A stretch of 64,000 nucleotides of DNA. It comes from Rotaria sordida. Its lineage: Eukaryota; Rotifera; Eurotatoria; Philodinida; Philodinidae. Both the position numbers and the translations under genes were made by a program. The DNA lies in the NCBI GenBank assembly GCA_905250125.1, contig CAJNOL010000060.1:248001-312000 (forward strand), in the 5' to 3' direction. Of the stretch, positions 31,314 to 43,000 are shown piece by piece. Under the pieces are notes generated by a model. That model did not search any database. It was not told the DNA's origin and saw only the letters and a list, made by a program, of their open reading frames with translations. Every line of letters starts with the position of its first letter. Positions within the stretch are counted from its first letter, which is position 1.

Positions 31314-32671
31314 GAAAAAAATCACAGCGATGAAGATAGGTTCACGTCAGTCATATTCATTTCTATTATATATATTTTCTTTTTCTTTTGTCGCTTGAGG
31401 CAAACATTGAATACATGAGAAAACGAGTCATTGATAGTAGCTGTTGCTGTTTGTCTGTCATCTTGTGATACTTAGTGGCTCCAGATGGTTTGTATGAGTA
31501 TGTGTCGTTTAAACAAGATGACTTTTCTTCTCTCGTCATTCAACATACTCAATTGAAGTTTATAGGCAAGACAAAAGCAAATGCGAACAAGCATATAAGA
31601 CCAATTAACACATTGAACAAATTATAAATACATTCTGTTAGAATAGATGGATGTCGCGGTTTCTTCTTTTCTATTCTGTGCCTCATTGCAAATCGTTTTC
31701 TATTGATGTGATGCATCAAAAATACAAAAGAATGACAACTCTTTTTCTTTGCATCTATTTTTTCCAAATCGACTGTTAATAAACGAGATCGATGAGTGTA
31801 TGTGCGTGAGAGCACATATGGAAGATGGCAGGTATATAATTGAAAAAAATGTAATCGATGCACGCGTGATCTTCTGTCAATGATAATTGATCGGTTATTG
31901 ATGAGTTTTAACTATTTCTTTTTTTTTTTTCTATTTGTCTTGCTAAGTTATGTGTCTGAAAAAAGATCAAACGTTCATAATAGGACTACTGCTGTTTGTA
32001 TGTTTGCATTAATGTATCGACATTGGTGATTTTCTTTTTTTGTTGTTTTGTTTTGTTTCGTTTATACCATTTAGTCGGAATATAAGATTTATTTGTCATA
32101 AATTTACCAGTACATATTAACAGAGATCAAAGATATGTTAAAAAGAATTTTGATTTTTACTATGAATAAATATAACTAATGGTTCAAGTATTGTTTATGT
32201 TTGTAAAACAGTCATGGTAGCCAATATTATGAGAGTGTCTCGTTTGTTTTTGTAAACGGAAAATGTCTGTCTTCTAATGGAATTCAAAAAGATGAATTTT
32301 TGGTTCTGTTGGGAATAAAACAATAATTTTCCACAATGGGACAGTGTTATGGTCCAGACATCAATCAATACAACATTGCTTTTGTATATACAATGTATTT
32401 ATATACATAATGGGAACGAATGACTGGTTGTACGAAAATAGATGTCGTTCTTTTTCTAATTCTTCTATACGATACATACACAAACACGTAACTCAATCAT
32501 ACACAACACAAGGTGAGGGTGAAGATATGTGAATGGTGTAAAAGAGTCCTTTTTCTTTGATTACTATTATTTATTTTATTTCTCGAGACGATCGACAGAC
32601 GTAAATGTATAAGTTATTGTTTAAAATGATGATGAATAGCGGTTGTCATTAGATATTTCTTTTTACTCTAG

Positions 32672-34054
32672 GGACCCAAGATTTAATAATGAATCAGAAG
32701 CTTATACACAATTTCTACGTACTGGTTTCCCTCCACCATTTGACATTACAATACAAGCTATGCGTGATAGAGCTGAAGCTTTACATAAAAAAATTAATGA
32801 AAAATTAATTGGAAAATTTAAAGGAAAAGAAGAAGAAAAAAATGTTAAAATTAATAATAATATAGGTAGATTTTGAAATTCATTTTTTTTTCTTTCAAGA
32901 ACTATTTAAATAATTTAGAAATACCAATTACAATTTATACACCAGTTGATGTTAATAAAGATAAATTGGTCATCTTTTTTCATGGTGGAGGTAAAAGAAA
33001 GTAAATTCGTTCAATATATTTTAGAAAATATTTTTTAAAGGATGGACAGTAAATAGTCGGAAAACACATCAAACTATTGTTAATATGCTTGCTGAGTATT
33101 TCATTATATATTTATTTAAACATGTAAAATATAGAGATTTTTCTAGTGCAACAAAATCTATATGGATTTCAGTTGAATATCGTCTTTCACCTGAACATAA
33201 ATTTCCTATTTGGCTTGATGATGGATGTGAAGTCACTCGACAAATACTTGCTAATAAAACTGCTTATGGTAAAAAAAAAATAAATAAATTCCGATTTTCA
33301 TTATTCACAAAAATTCATATTTAGGTGCTGATGAAAATACAAAAATTGGTGTTGCAGGTGATAGTGGTGGTGGTTTAATTGCTGCATCAATTTGTCATAC
33401 AATAAAGAATCTTGATTTTCAAGTATAGATATTTATTATTCTAATAAAAATTTTGTATCTTTTTAATGAATAGATTCTTATTACGAGTCAATTTGATTTT
33501 TTTCATAAATTTCCATCACGTCAAGAATTTAACCGTCCCCTTTTTGTGATACCAATGGATGTACTTGATTGGTATTAGAAGATATAAATACAAAATAAAA
33601 GCAAAACTTCTATATCTATATAAACGGTTCTTCTTAGGTTTAGTTCAAATGCTTTACGTAATGAAGATGATAAAAATGATCCAAGATTTTCAATATTACT
33701 TAATAAATCATTTAATTCATTACCAACATGTTTATTTATTGTTGCTGAACTTGATCCATTACGTGATGATAGCTATAGTAAGAAGAAAAATCAATAAATA
33801 AGATCAAAAAAAAAAAGACTTATAATTGTATGCTTTTTTTTTAGAATATCAAGAGATACTTGAAAAAGCAGGAGTGAAAACAAAACTTGTTTTAATTAAA
33901 GGAGTTATTCATCCATTTTTTAGTAATCCTGGTAAGATGAATTTGATTGGTTTCTTCTTTTTTTTTTTTTATTGAATATATATTTATAGGTATATTTGTT
34001 AAATCATGTCAACAAGTAATAGATGCTGTTCAAGAATTTATGAAAAATTTATAA
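32672..34054 (+). CDS. AADAC/HSL-type alpha/beta hydrolase, tandem copy 1 (5' exon not found)
   Basis: Eight exons (32672-32865, 32919-32990, 33041-33268, 33325-33422, 33474-33571, 33638-33777, 33845-33931, 33990-34054) give 982 nt and end at TAA. Motifs: HGGGWT oxyanion-hole block across exons 2-3; YRLSPEHKFPIWLDDG, typical of the arylacetamide deacetylase/hormone-sensitive lipase class; nucleophile elbow GDSGGG in exon 4; catalytic Asp in AELDPLRDD; catalytic His in IKGVIHPFF. All triad residues are present, so an active serine esterase is expected; the substrate is unknown. The first recognised exon starts in phase behind an acceptor (TTTTACTCTAG), so a short upstream exon with the ATG is missing from this call. 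No signal peptide or membrane anchor can be judged. Its neighbour at 35859-37251 has the same exon lengths. Confidence 0.85.
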
Positions 34055-34504
34055 AGAAAATTATAGAAATAAGAATTTTTTTCTAAAATTAAATTTTAGT
34101 TTTTTTTTTTTTCAATAAAACTTGTAATAGAATTTCGATTTTATTTATTTGCTATAATCATAGATTAATAGATTGTATCATTAAGGATTTCTAGATAAAC
34201 TAGTGATATGCATTATACATAGTCTTTCTAGTTTACTCAATAAAGAATTAACGATTAAAGATTATTATAGAAGATAAAATTATAGATTTAATACAAAATC
34301 AATATTAGAAAACTCTGATCGAAAATTGATTTTATGATTAATAAAGACTATTTATTATAATCATAGTTCAGAATGCTTGTATTTTAATCTATACATTGTG
34401 CTTCATTTTCATTTATTTGAGGATAATAGAAACTGCATAACCATGATTGAATCTAAAATAAATGACTGGTTTTTTTTTGTATTTGTTTATTTTTATTATT
34501 GACG

Positions 34505-34955
34505 AGGGAAGTTCTCCAACTGATAAATTGCTTTTAAGTCGAGACTATGCACATTAAATAGACCCAAATGAACTACAAATACTCTGAAGAGAGTTTGCGT
34601 CCTTAGCTTACTTGCTGTGGAGACATTGCACTTACACAGTATTTATTAAATGAGAATGCTGTGTTAACAGAAAAGCTGATTTTCGAATTTCGATTTGAAA
34701 TTTTGCATAGAGACAAACCTTAATGAGAGTAGTTTCAGGTCTTTTGATTTGTTCATAGCAAAGTTTCAAGTCAGAATTGGAAAATAAGTGTTTCTAGACC
34801 ATGGCATTCATTTAAAAAAATACCGTGATAGTGTAGCAATAAGCTAAGCGCAAGAACTCTTTTCACAGTGTCCATAGCTCATTTGATTCCACATAACGTA
34901 CATAGTCTTGACTCAAACGCAATTTACCAGTTGGAGGACTTCTCTCACACATAAT
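34505..34955. mobile_element. MITE-like element with about 42 bp inverted ends
   Basis: GAAGTTCTCCAACTGATAAA near 34507 continues to TTAAGTCGAGACTATG and is mirrored by CATAGTCTTGACTC…TTGGAGGACTTC ending near 34950. The subterminal sequences (GAAGAGAGTTTGCGTCC; TTTCGATTTGAAATTTTGCA) recur in the 1.5 kb element at 52966-54465, so both belong to one family. No coding capacity. Confidence 0.6.
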
Positions 34956-34959
34956 CATC

Positions 34960-35330
34960 CAAAAACATTGATATCAGGATTGTTTTGTGGCCATCTGTAA
35001 TTGTTTATAAAATGTATGAAATTCTCTTCAGACTATGCAAATGATTGTTGATGTCTATATGATATAGCGTTGTCATGTTGATAGATGAAATCATCGTCAA
35101 AGAGACGTTTGTTGGCAGATTGCACATATATAAGAACATATAATTGGAGACATAAGACCATTCGTAGATGCACTTAATCATACCATGATTATTTTGGTTT
35201 ATACTTTCTTATTCATCTGCTTCCCGACGACGATTTGCAGTATAAACATGTTCTAATGGAAAATAAATTTCGTCAATGAATAGAATTGTTTCAAATCGAT
35301 ATGAGATAAGAAAAAATGATCTTGTTAGTA
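34960..35330 (-). pseudogene. Remnant of a second Tc1/mariner-type transposase
   Basis: The minus strand shows SYRFETILFIDEIYFPLEHV with TANRRREADE (about 35210-35320) and, farther on, WPQNNPDINVFG (about 34965-35000). These are degraded versions of the first-Asp block and the 'WPPxSPDLNP' block of Tc1/mariner transposases. Stops and frameshifts interrupt what lies between. It is not the same subfamily copy as the one at 23129-23700, judging by different wording. Confidence 0.6.
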
Positions 35331-35858
35331 GGAGCGAAAATTAGTTGCACAGAATTTTGTTGTTTTTAAAAACCATAGATGCATATAATCAACTTTTTAT
35401 TATAACTTGCAGAGCTTTTCACGCTCATTTTTTTGTATAAATTGATGTGTATTTCTTTAGTATGACTTAACATAAAAGATTATTTCAAATTTCTCTCATA
35501 TCTCTAATAAACAAAGAAAGAAGACGACAATTATATTATCAAACGTCATATAAATTCAATTTATCTGAAGAGCACGTATTTTTATGTTGAGTTTGTAGCC
35601 CTTGTTTTTTTTTTCGTTCTCTATACAATGCAAATATACCGAAAAGAAATGTAAAGAATAAGATTCTATATAGAAAAAAAAAAGTATATTAACCCTCAAA
35701 TGTCATTCTTTGGTATTTGAGTTTCTTTTTATTATCATTTTCAAATACAATCTAACGAAAAGAATACGATTGTAGTTTAAATGTAAGTTTTTTTTCTTAC
35801 TCTTTTTTTTTTATAATTAATCAAATGATTCATTATTATATATATAATATATTCTTAG

Positions 35859-37251
35859 GGATCCACGATTAGGTGATGAAGCACGTGCTTATACTTCGTT
35901 TATATCACAAAATTTTCCAGCACCGAAAAATTTGACATTACAAGCAATGCGTGAACGAAGTGAAAATGTACATGCAAAAGTAAATGAAAAACTTATTGGT
36001 ACATTTAAAGGCATAGAAGAAGAAAGAAAAATAAAAATAGATGAAAATATAGGTAAAATTAAATTCAAAAGTACAATTAAAAAAAAAACTAGAGAAAAAA
36101 TTTTTAAATTGAATTATTCAGACATACCAATTACAATTTATACACCAGCTAATGTTACAAAAGATAAAATGGTCATATATTTTCATGGTGGAGGTAAAAA
36201 AAACAAGTTTTTTTTTTTTTTTTTGATAAATCCCTAACAAAAAAAAAATAAATGTTAAAGGTTGGACGATAGCTAGTCGAAAAACACATCAAACTATTGT
36301 TAATATGCTTGCTGAGTATTTCATTATATATTTATTTAAACATGTAAAATATGGAGATTTTTCTAGTGCAACAAAATCTATATGGATTTCAGTTGCATAT
36401 CGTCTTTCACCTGAACATAAATTTCCTATTTGGCTTGATGATGGATGTGAAGTCACTCGACAAATTCTTGCTAATAAAACTGCTTATGGTAAAAAAAAAA
36501 GAAATAAATTTCAATTTTCATTATTCACAAATTCATTTTTAGGTGCTGATGAAAATACAAAAATTGGTGTTGCAGGTGATAGTGCTGGTGGTTTAATTGC
36601 TGCATCAGTTTGTCATACAATAAAAAATCTTGATTTTCAAGTATAGATATTTATTGTTCGAATAAAAATTTTTATCATATTAACAAATAGATTCTTGTTT
36701 ATGGTGCATTTGATTTTGCCGATGGAACAGAATCACATAAAGAATTTACTAGTTCAGAACATATTTTAACACCTGCAGTACTTTCTTGGTAAATTTTCTT
36801 TGTAATTAATTATTGTAATATGTACTTTCTTTTTTTGTGATTTATTTTAGGTTTAATTCAAATGCATTACGTAATGAAAATGATAAGAAAGATCCTCGAG
36901 CATCTGTTTTATTATATGAATCATTTGATGGTATACCACCATGTTTATTTATTGTTGCTGAACTTGATCCATTACGAGATGATAGTTATGGTATACATTT
37001 ACAAAATAAAATAAAAATAGTTTGTATTGTTTTTTGTATATTATAGAATATCAAAAAAAGCTTGAAAAAGCTGGAATTAAAACAAAATTAGTATTAATTA
37101 AAGATGTTATTCATTCATTCTTTAGTTTACCAGGTAAAATATTTTATAATTCAATAAAATAGACAAAAATTTGATTTTTGTATTAGGAATTTATGAAAAA
37201 ACTTGTGGACAAGCTATAGAAGCTGTTAAAGAATTTATGGATTCATTGTAA
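35859..37251 (+). CDS. AADAC/HSL-type alpha/beta hydrolase, tandem copy 2 (5' exon not found)
   Basis: Eight exons (35859-36052, 36122-36193, 36261-36488, 36543-36640, 36691-36788, 36851-36990, 37047-37133, 37187-37251) again give 982 nt with exactly the same lengths as copy 1. Motifs: HGGGWT, YRLSPEHKFPIWLDDG, nucleophile elbow GDSAGG (the more usual form), AELDPLRDD and IKDVIHSFF. The triad is complete. The two proteins differ clearly at both ends (for example GTESHKEFTSSEHILTPAVL here against FPSRQEFNRPLFVIPMDV in copy 1) but are almost identical in exons 3-4. The first coding exon is missing, as in copy 1; the intervening 1.8 kb holds MITE and transposase relics. Confidence 0.85.
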
Positions 37252-37395
37252 GAAGAATTTATTCGAAAATGATTTTATTTTAAATTATTGTAATTCAAAA
37301 TCAAAAAAAATAAAACAAATTTAGATCAATTTAATTAATAAATAAAATTTGGATCTAAAGACTTCACTTCTTTAATTTTACGACAGTTCTACTAA

Positions 37396-38033
37396 CAATG
37401 GAAGGGTGTGTACTGTTGAGCAGAAAGATTGATCATGTTCGGGTCAAATGATCACTTTCAACGAGAAACGAACGAATTTAAACTATGATGTGCCCATGAG
37501 GTACTTGGACAAAGATCCTTGAATCTCAAGGTATGTGAAATTTAGGTATAAAAATAAATCAGGAAATGTTTTCTTCGCTATTATAAGAGCAAAACATAGT
37601 GTTGTTCGGGCCGATTATAGGATTTATAGGGACTCTCTTTCAAATGGATCGAACAATACCATGTTCCGTCCTTATAATAGTAGAGTAAATTTTTCGTGTA
37701 GCTCATGAAAACGACGTTTTCTATCACCCAGTAGAAAGTTTAACTCTACTATTATAAGGACGGAACATGAGGTTATTCGGGTCATATGAAAGAGCATTCT
37801 TCATAACCCTAAAATTGGCCCGAACAACACTATGTTTTGCTCTTATAATAGCGAAGAAAACATTTCCTGATTTATTTTTATACCTAAATTTCACATACCT
37901 TGAGATTCAAGGATCTTTGTTCAAGTACGTCATGGGTATACCATAGTTTAAATTCGTTAGTTTCTCGGTGAAAGTGATCATTTGACCCGAACATGATCAA
38001 TCTTTCTGCTCAACAGTACACATCCTTCCATTG
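37396..38033. mobile_element. 638 bp near-palindromic foldback with TAA target-site duplication
   Basis: The ends are CAATGGAAGGGTGTG (37396) and its near complement ending CCATTG (38033), with TAA immediately outside on both sides (37393-37395, 38034-38036). The arms run almost to the centre: an outer arm of about 235 bp, then an inner pair that contains CTACTATTATAAGGACGGAAC and its complement. A 3 bp TAA/TTA duplication is typical of PIF/Harbinger-type elements. No transposase is carried. It lies 145 bp after the stop of esterase copy 2. Confidence 0.8.
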
Positions 38034-38718
38034 TAAGACTACGAAGACATTTAATATTCAAAACATATTTGTTTTTACATAAGCAAGTTTTACGATTTAG
38101 AAAATTTAGACAATACAGACTATCATCTTTTATGATATTGCATGAGGAAATGATTATTTCGAATATTTATTATCCTGAAAAGAAAAGAATTACTTTTATT
38201 TAAAAAAATTGTTGAATCTTTAATTTCTGTTTATGACGAAATAAAATCCCAACATGAAAATAGCAATATCCAGCAAACTGTAATATTCATTCAAAGAACC
38301 TTTTTTTTTTCTACTTTTGATAAAACTAAATAATAATACAAAAATAGCTGTAATAATTTACTATATAATTACCAATTATCAATTAATTCCATAGCTGCTA
38401 GTTTTGTTTTCATCAAAAGAAAATGTTCAATATCGATTCACGCATAACAAAAAACCTGAAAATTAAACATAACTCTCGATTATTAAATCTATTCGGCTTT
38501 TGACAAGAAAAAAGTCAAAAATTTTTCCTCACGATTGGATGTTAGCTAGAACTCTCAGCGTGACCACAGAGTATAATTTGGTACTACATTATTGTGCATC
38601 ATCATCAACTGGTTATCTCTTAGTTTCGACTTCTGACTCATGATCTCCGTGGACTCTAATCAACTCATAGGATCAAAGGTTGCGAACTAATGAAGTGACG
38701 AGTTGACGGGATAGTGAG

Positions 38719-39145
38719 GTATCTCAAGCAGACAAGAGTTTCTAAAAACACGATTCCTATTTGAACGTTATCACGCCCATTCAGAAAATACTAGAATCAA
38801 GTACTTTCATAATAAAAAGTGCGTTAGGACGCTTAAACAAAGTAGCTTTTGGTATCTGAAAAAGATGCAAACTTTATTTTTTCCGCAATATTTTGACACG
38901 TTTTCCGGGTGAAAATGACTCTTTTTTATGCGTTGTATATGTCTAAAATATTTAGACAAAACTTTTTGAACGTTTTTCCAATGGAAAAGTTACCTTTATT
39001 TAAGCGTTTCCACGCACCTTTTATGATAAAAGTAGCTGGTTTGGGCGTTTTCTGAATGAATGTCAAAATGCTCAAACGAGAATCATGTTTAGGATTGTCA
39101 AACGTGTTTTCAAAAAATTTTTGTCTTCTTGGGGTACTTCAATAC
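38719..39145. repeat. Imperfect inverted repeat (foldback relic)
   Basis: GAGGTATCTCAAGCAGACAAG at 38719 pairs with CTTGGGGTACTTC near 39130. Inner segments such as CACGATTCCTATTTGAACG and CATTCAGAAAAT pair with sequence at about 39045-39090. Mismatches are frequent, so this is older than the neighbour at 37396. No coding content. Confidence 0.55.
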
Positions 39146-40039
39146 ATCCTCATTCGATGGGTCTCTCCCTCTATGTTTTGTGCCGATAGTTGAAACCAAT
39201 AGTGTATAAATTATTCCTATGCACTTTAACCCGTACAATAACCGACAGCATACCGGCAATCAATCAGAGATTGCCTGATACTTAAACGGTCGACTAATCC
39301 TTCAGAAGTGATATGCTGTTAATTATTTTCTTATCGGTAATCTACTGAAAGTATACTGATGGTAGTACAAATAAACGTACGACATGAGTTGCTTATACTA
39401 TTAATTATTCAATTTATCTTTTCTAAAATTACAGCATTTCTATCTACACATTGCGATTCTTTATCTAATCACATAATTATATTTTTACCTTTTAACAATA
39501 ATAAAATTCATTTTGAACGGCAAAGATCAAAAGAAAAACAATTTATCTCTTTTCATCGATTATGTTTCAAATCTTGTTTTTTTTTTTCTTATATATCCAT
39601 CGCGGAAAATATCTGAATATGTACACACAATCATATTCAATAAAAAAACAAAAACACAAACGATATAGACAAACAGGAAATTACATAAACAAAGTATTAA
39701 TGTTTGCGTTTTTTATTGTATTCAATACACACACGAACAAATATAGACATTTTATGTTTTCATCTGTTAGTTTTTATATACTAATCTAAAGCTAAAAAGC
39801 AATGGACAATGTATGTTTTATTTATAGAACAAAAAAAACAATGGTCACAGGGCGAGAAAAGAAAGACAATAACAACAACTCGATGATATTCTAAAGAGAA
39901 AAAAAACCAAAAAAAAAAAAAAAGAAAGAACGAAACGAACGAGAAGTGAAATCATCTTTTCAATATAGAAAGAGATTTTATTTTTCGAGTAACAAAAAAA
40001 AAAACAAAAAAAGAAAAAGACATATACAAAATAAACACA

Positions 40040-43000
40040 TTAATTAAGTGAACCACGACACGTTGGTGCACCACAACAACATGGAATTTTTTGTTCTTCA
40101 AGTGGAAATTTATAATCATATGTTATTTCTTCTCCAAGACGTATATCACGTTTTGAATAGATAACTATTTTCTTTTGTGATTCAACAGGAATTATTTTTG
40201 CATAACAATTTGGCTGAAAAGACAAAAAAAAAATTAAAATTAAAATTTTAATATACAAAAAAGAAAAATATATCATTTTCTTTTTTTTTTCATACATCAC
40301 AACTATGATTAATAAATCGTGCAAGATTTCCACATTTAGTTGCATCAACAATTGTATCAGAATCAACACGAAACATATAATTTGAATTAATTCCTTCTAA
40401 TTCATATTGTTTTTCACGTAAATCACCAATACTTTGTCGAATTGTTTCACCAACATATTCAATAACCATATCTTCCATTGCAATTGGTTCACAAGCAAAT
40501 AAACCCCATGAATGTATATTTGATTTAGCATAACGAAGACGTTTCTTTCTTAACTATTTTAATTTATGATAATAGAGAAAAAAAAAGAACAATATATGAA
40601 TTTCGTTTTTTTTTTTCTTAATTTTATTACTTTAAGTTGACTAAATTTAAAATGATCAGCAAATTCAGCATCACCTAATGCTAATAAATTTCTTCGATGT
40701 TCACTACGAAGTTCACGTGACATTTGGGCACCAGTTGTACGATTTGTATCAAGTATAGCTTGTGGAAGCATAGATGAACTTTGAGAATCATCAGAAGTTT
40801 TTACATGAGGAATTTTTTCATCTTTTATTATTTTATAATAACCTTCTGTTCTTGCACATCCTTTAAAAACAAAAAGAAAAAAAAAAAAAAGTAATAACGA
40901 AAAACTTTTTAAATATTATTTATCCATATCTGAAAATGAATACCTGTTCGATGTTTTTGTGGTGGTTGTTTAATAAATGGTGAATCTCGACTTGGTGGAT
41001 GATCAACCCAACGTGTTTTTGTAGTACATGAATGTCCTTCTTCACATAGTCTTTAAAATAAAAACATAAAAATCAATTAATTATATATATATAGGGATGA
41101 TTCATAAGTAGTAATGAGCGGGAGCAATTGTTTTTAATTCTGGTCCCGATCAAAAAAAAATTTTTGATTCTGCATTCATGTTTACTTGTATATGTACTAG
41201 CGAACAATGCAATAACACTTTCTAGCAGTATCAATAATCTCGAGATACCTTATATAACCTGTAACATATTTCCGCTTGTCGAAAAAACAAAAAAAGATTA
41301 ATTTTACTATCAAAATTGTAATAGCAAATATTAAAATGATCGTTATTCAATAATTTCTGCATAAACTTTTAGAACACATGAGTCGTGAGAATATAATACT
41401 TGGCGTAAGTTTTACATAATCATTAAAAAAAAATTGGTTTCGGGCTCTGTAGAACCATCTTATCCATATCTGTCCACAAATTAACCGGTAATCCTTATCT
41501 GCGAAGAATTTTTGATATGAATAAAATAGAGAGTTACGACTTTCACTACTCGAACGAGGCTGCATCATTGCATAACTCAATAATGTCGGTTGACGATCGA
41601 ATCGTCAATCAATAATCTTCAGAAAATGAAGATGACACAGTACTCACGATAGAAATTTCCGATTTCAATATGGATCTAGGCGCATTTCTTAGAATGAAAC
41701 TCTTGCATCATCTTTATAGAGCTATCAGTCTTTTCTTTCTGAAGTCTACTAACTAAGAATTCGATTATGAAGTGCCGCAGCTTTCTATCTTTTTTCCTAT
41801 CAAAAGTTATTCGCAAACAAGAACTGTCGAATTACTTTTAGAATACTCTGTAAGTAAGAACTAAGCAGACAGAAGAATAAGTTTAGATATTTGAAAGATC
41901 AAAATGAAATTAAAAAAAAAAAGAAAGAGACTTTTTATTTAATTTGATCATTACATTTATTTCCAAAAATCATCCAATAAGAGCAAGCATGAAATTGATG
42001 ATATTGAAAAATAATTTATATTTGTCTATTTTTGTATATAATCAAATATTTGAAAATATTTTACAATCATCAGAAATAATTAATTCAAAAATCAAAAAAT
42101 ATACATATTTTATACTCTCAATCATCAAGGTTAAAGCAATAAACATCAAAGCTTGTTTCTTTTTTATTCATTAATAATTTTACCTATTCAATAAAAGACA
42201 AAAATGACCTTGTTTTCTATTGAAATATAATATCCAAAAATAATAAAACATTTGATACATACCTTTGAAAACTTTGTTTAAGATAGGACATATCTTCTTC
42301 ATCAACACCTTGATCAAGTTCATACATAATTCGCATTTCATCATCATGTGCACGTGGTAGAAATTTTGGTGTTGGAGAAATTATTATTGGAACTTGAATA
42401 CCCATATCATGTAAACCATCGATAGTTAATCGTTTAGCTACTGGTACAGGTTGTTTAGTCAGAATGGCATAATTATGTTCAAATTCAATATAAGCAAATG
42501 GATTATAAGATTTAGAAGGTGATGATACTTGTTCTGAAAAACTATCTAATAAATTAAATGTTTGAATTGTTTGTGTATCTGAATTATTATTATTTGTCAC
42601 TTGATTAAGATTTGTTGCACTAAATAAAAATTTTACTTATAACTAAGTTAACATTAAGAAAATCTAAATTTTGACACAAGGAATTTTCCAATCGAGCTGA
42701 AAGATATCTGGGGATCTGAAAATTCCTTGGCACGAAATTCTTGTAACTCAAAATTTGATATACTATCGATATAATCTTACATTTTCTTTCGTTTTGCTAA
42801 TGTACTGGTATCAATATCATCTTGTTCTTGTATTGGTTCATTTTTAATCTGTTCCATCTTTCGTTTTTTTGTTGGTCCAGGTTTTTTATTTTGTTTGAGG
42901 ATGTTTTTATTCGGAATTTTCTTTATCGGTGATGTTGGTGTTGGAGGTGTCGGCGTTCGTGGTTGTGGTTCAGTGTCCATTTGATTTGAATGATTTTGTT

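Larger units (their letters stand above)
29807..32671. other. Low-complexity intergenic region (RNF220 upstream)
   Basis: A gene-free stretch of about 2.9 kb. It begins with TTG repeats just upstream of the RNF220 start, then CT/GA-rich tracts (about 29950-30130), poly-T runs (30670-30690, 30783-30816), poly-A runs and a GAA microsatellite (31278-31313). Pyrimidine/purine asymmetry next to the start of RNF220 would suit a promoter and 5'-UTR. Short frames here consist of low-complexity sequence. A small first exon for the esterase may hide near the right end. Confidence 0.5.

Noticed and set aside
41347..41580. 77-codon minus frame in the SETD1 intron
   Set aside because: It belongs to a dispersed repeat that recurs at 56625-56921, so it is repeat sequence, not a host gene.
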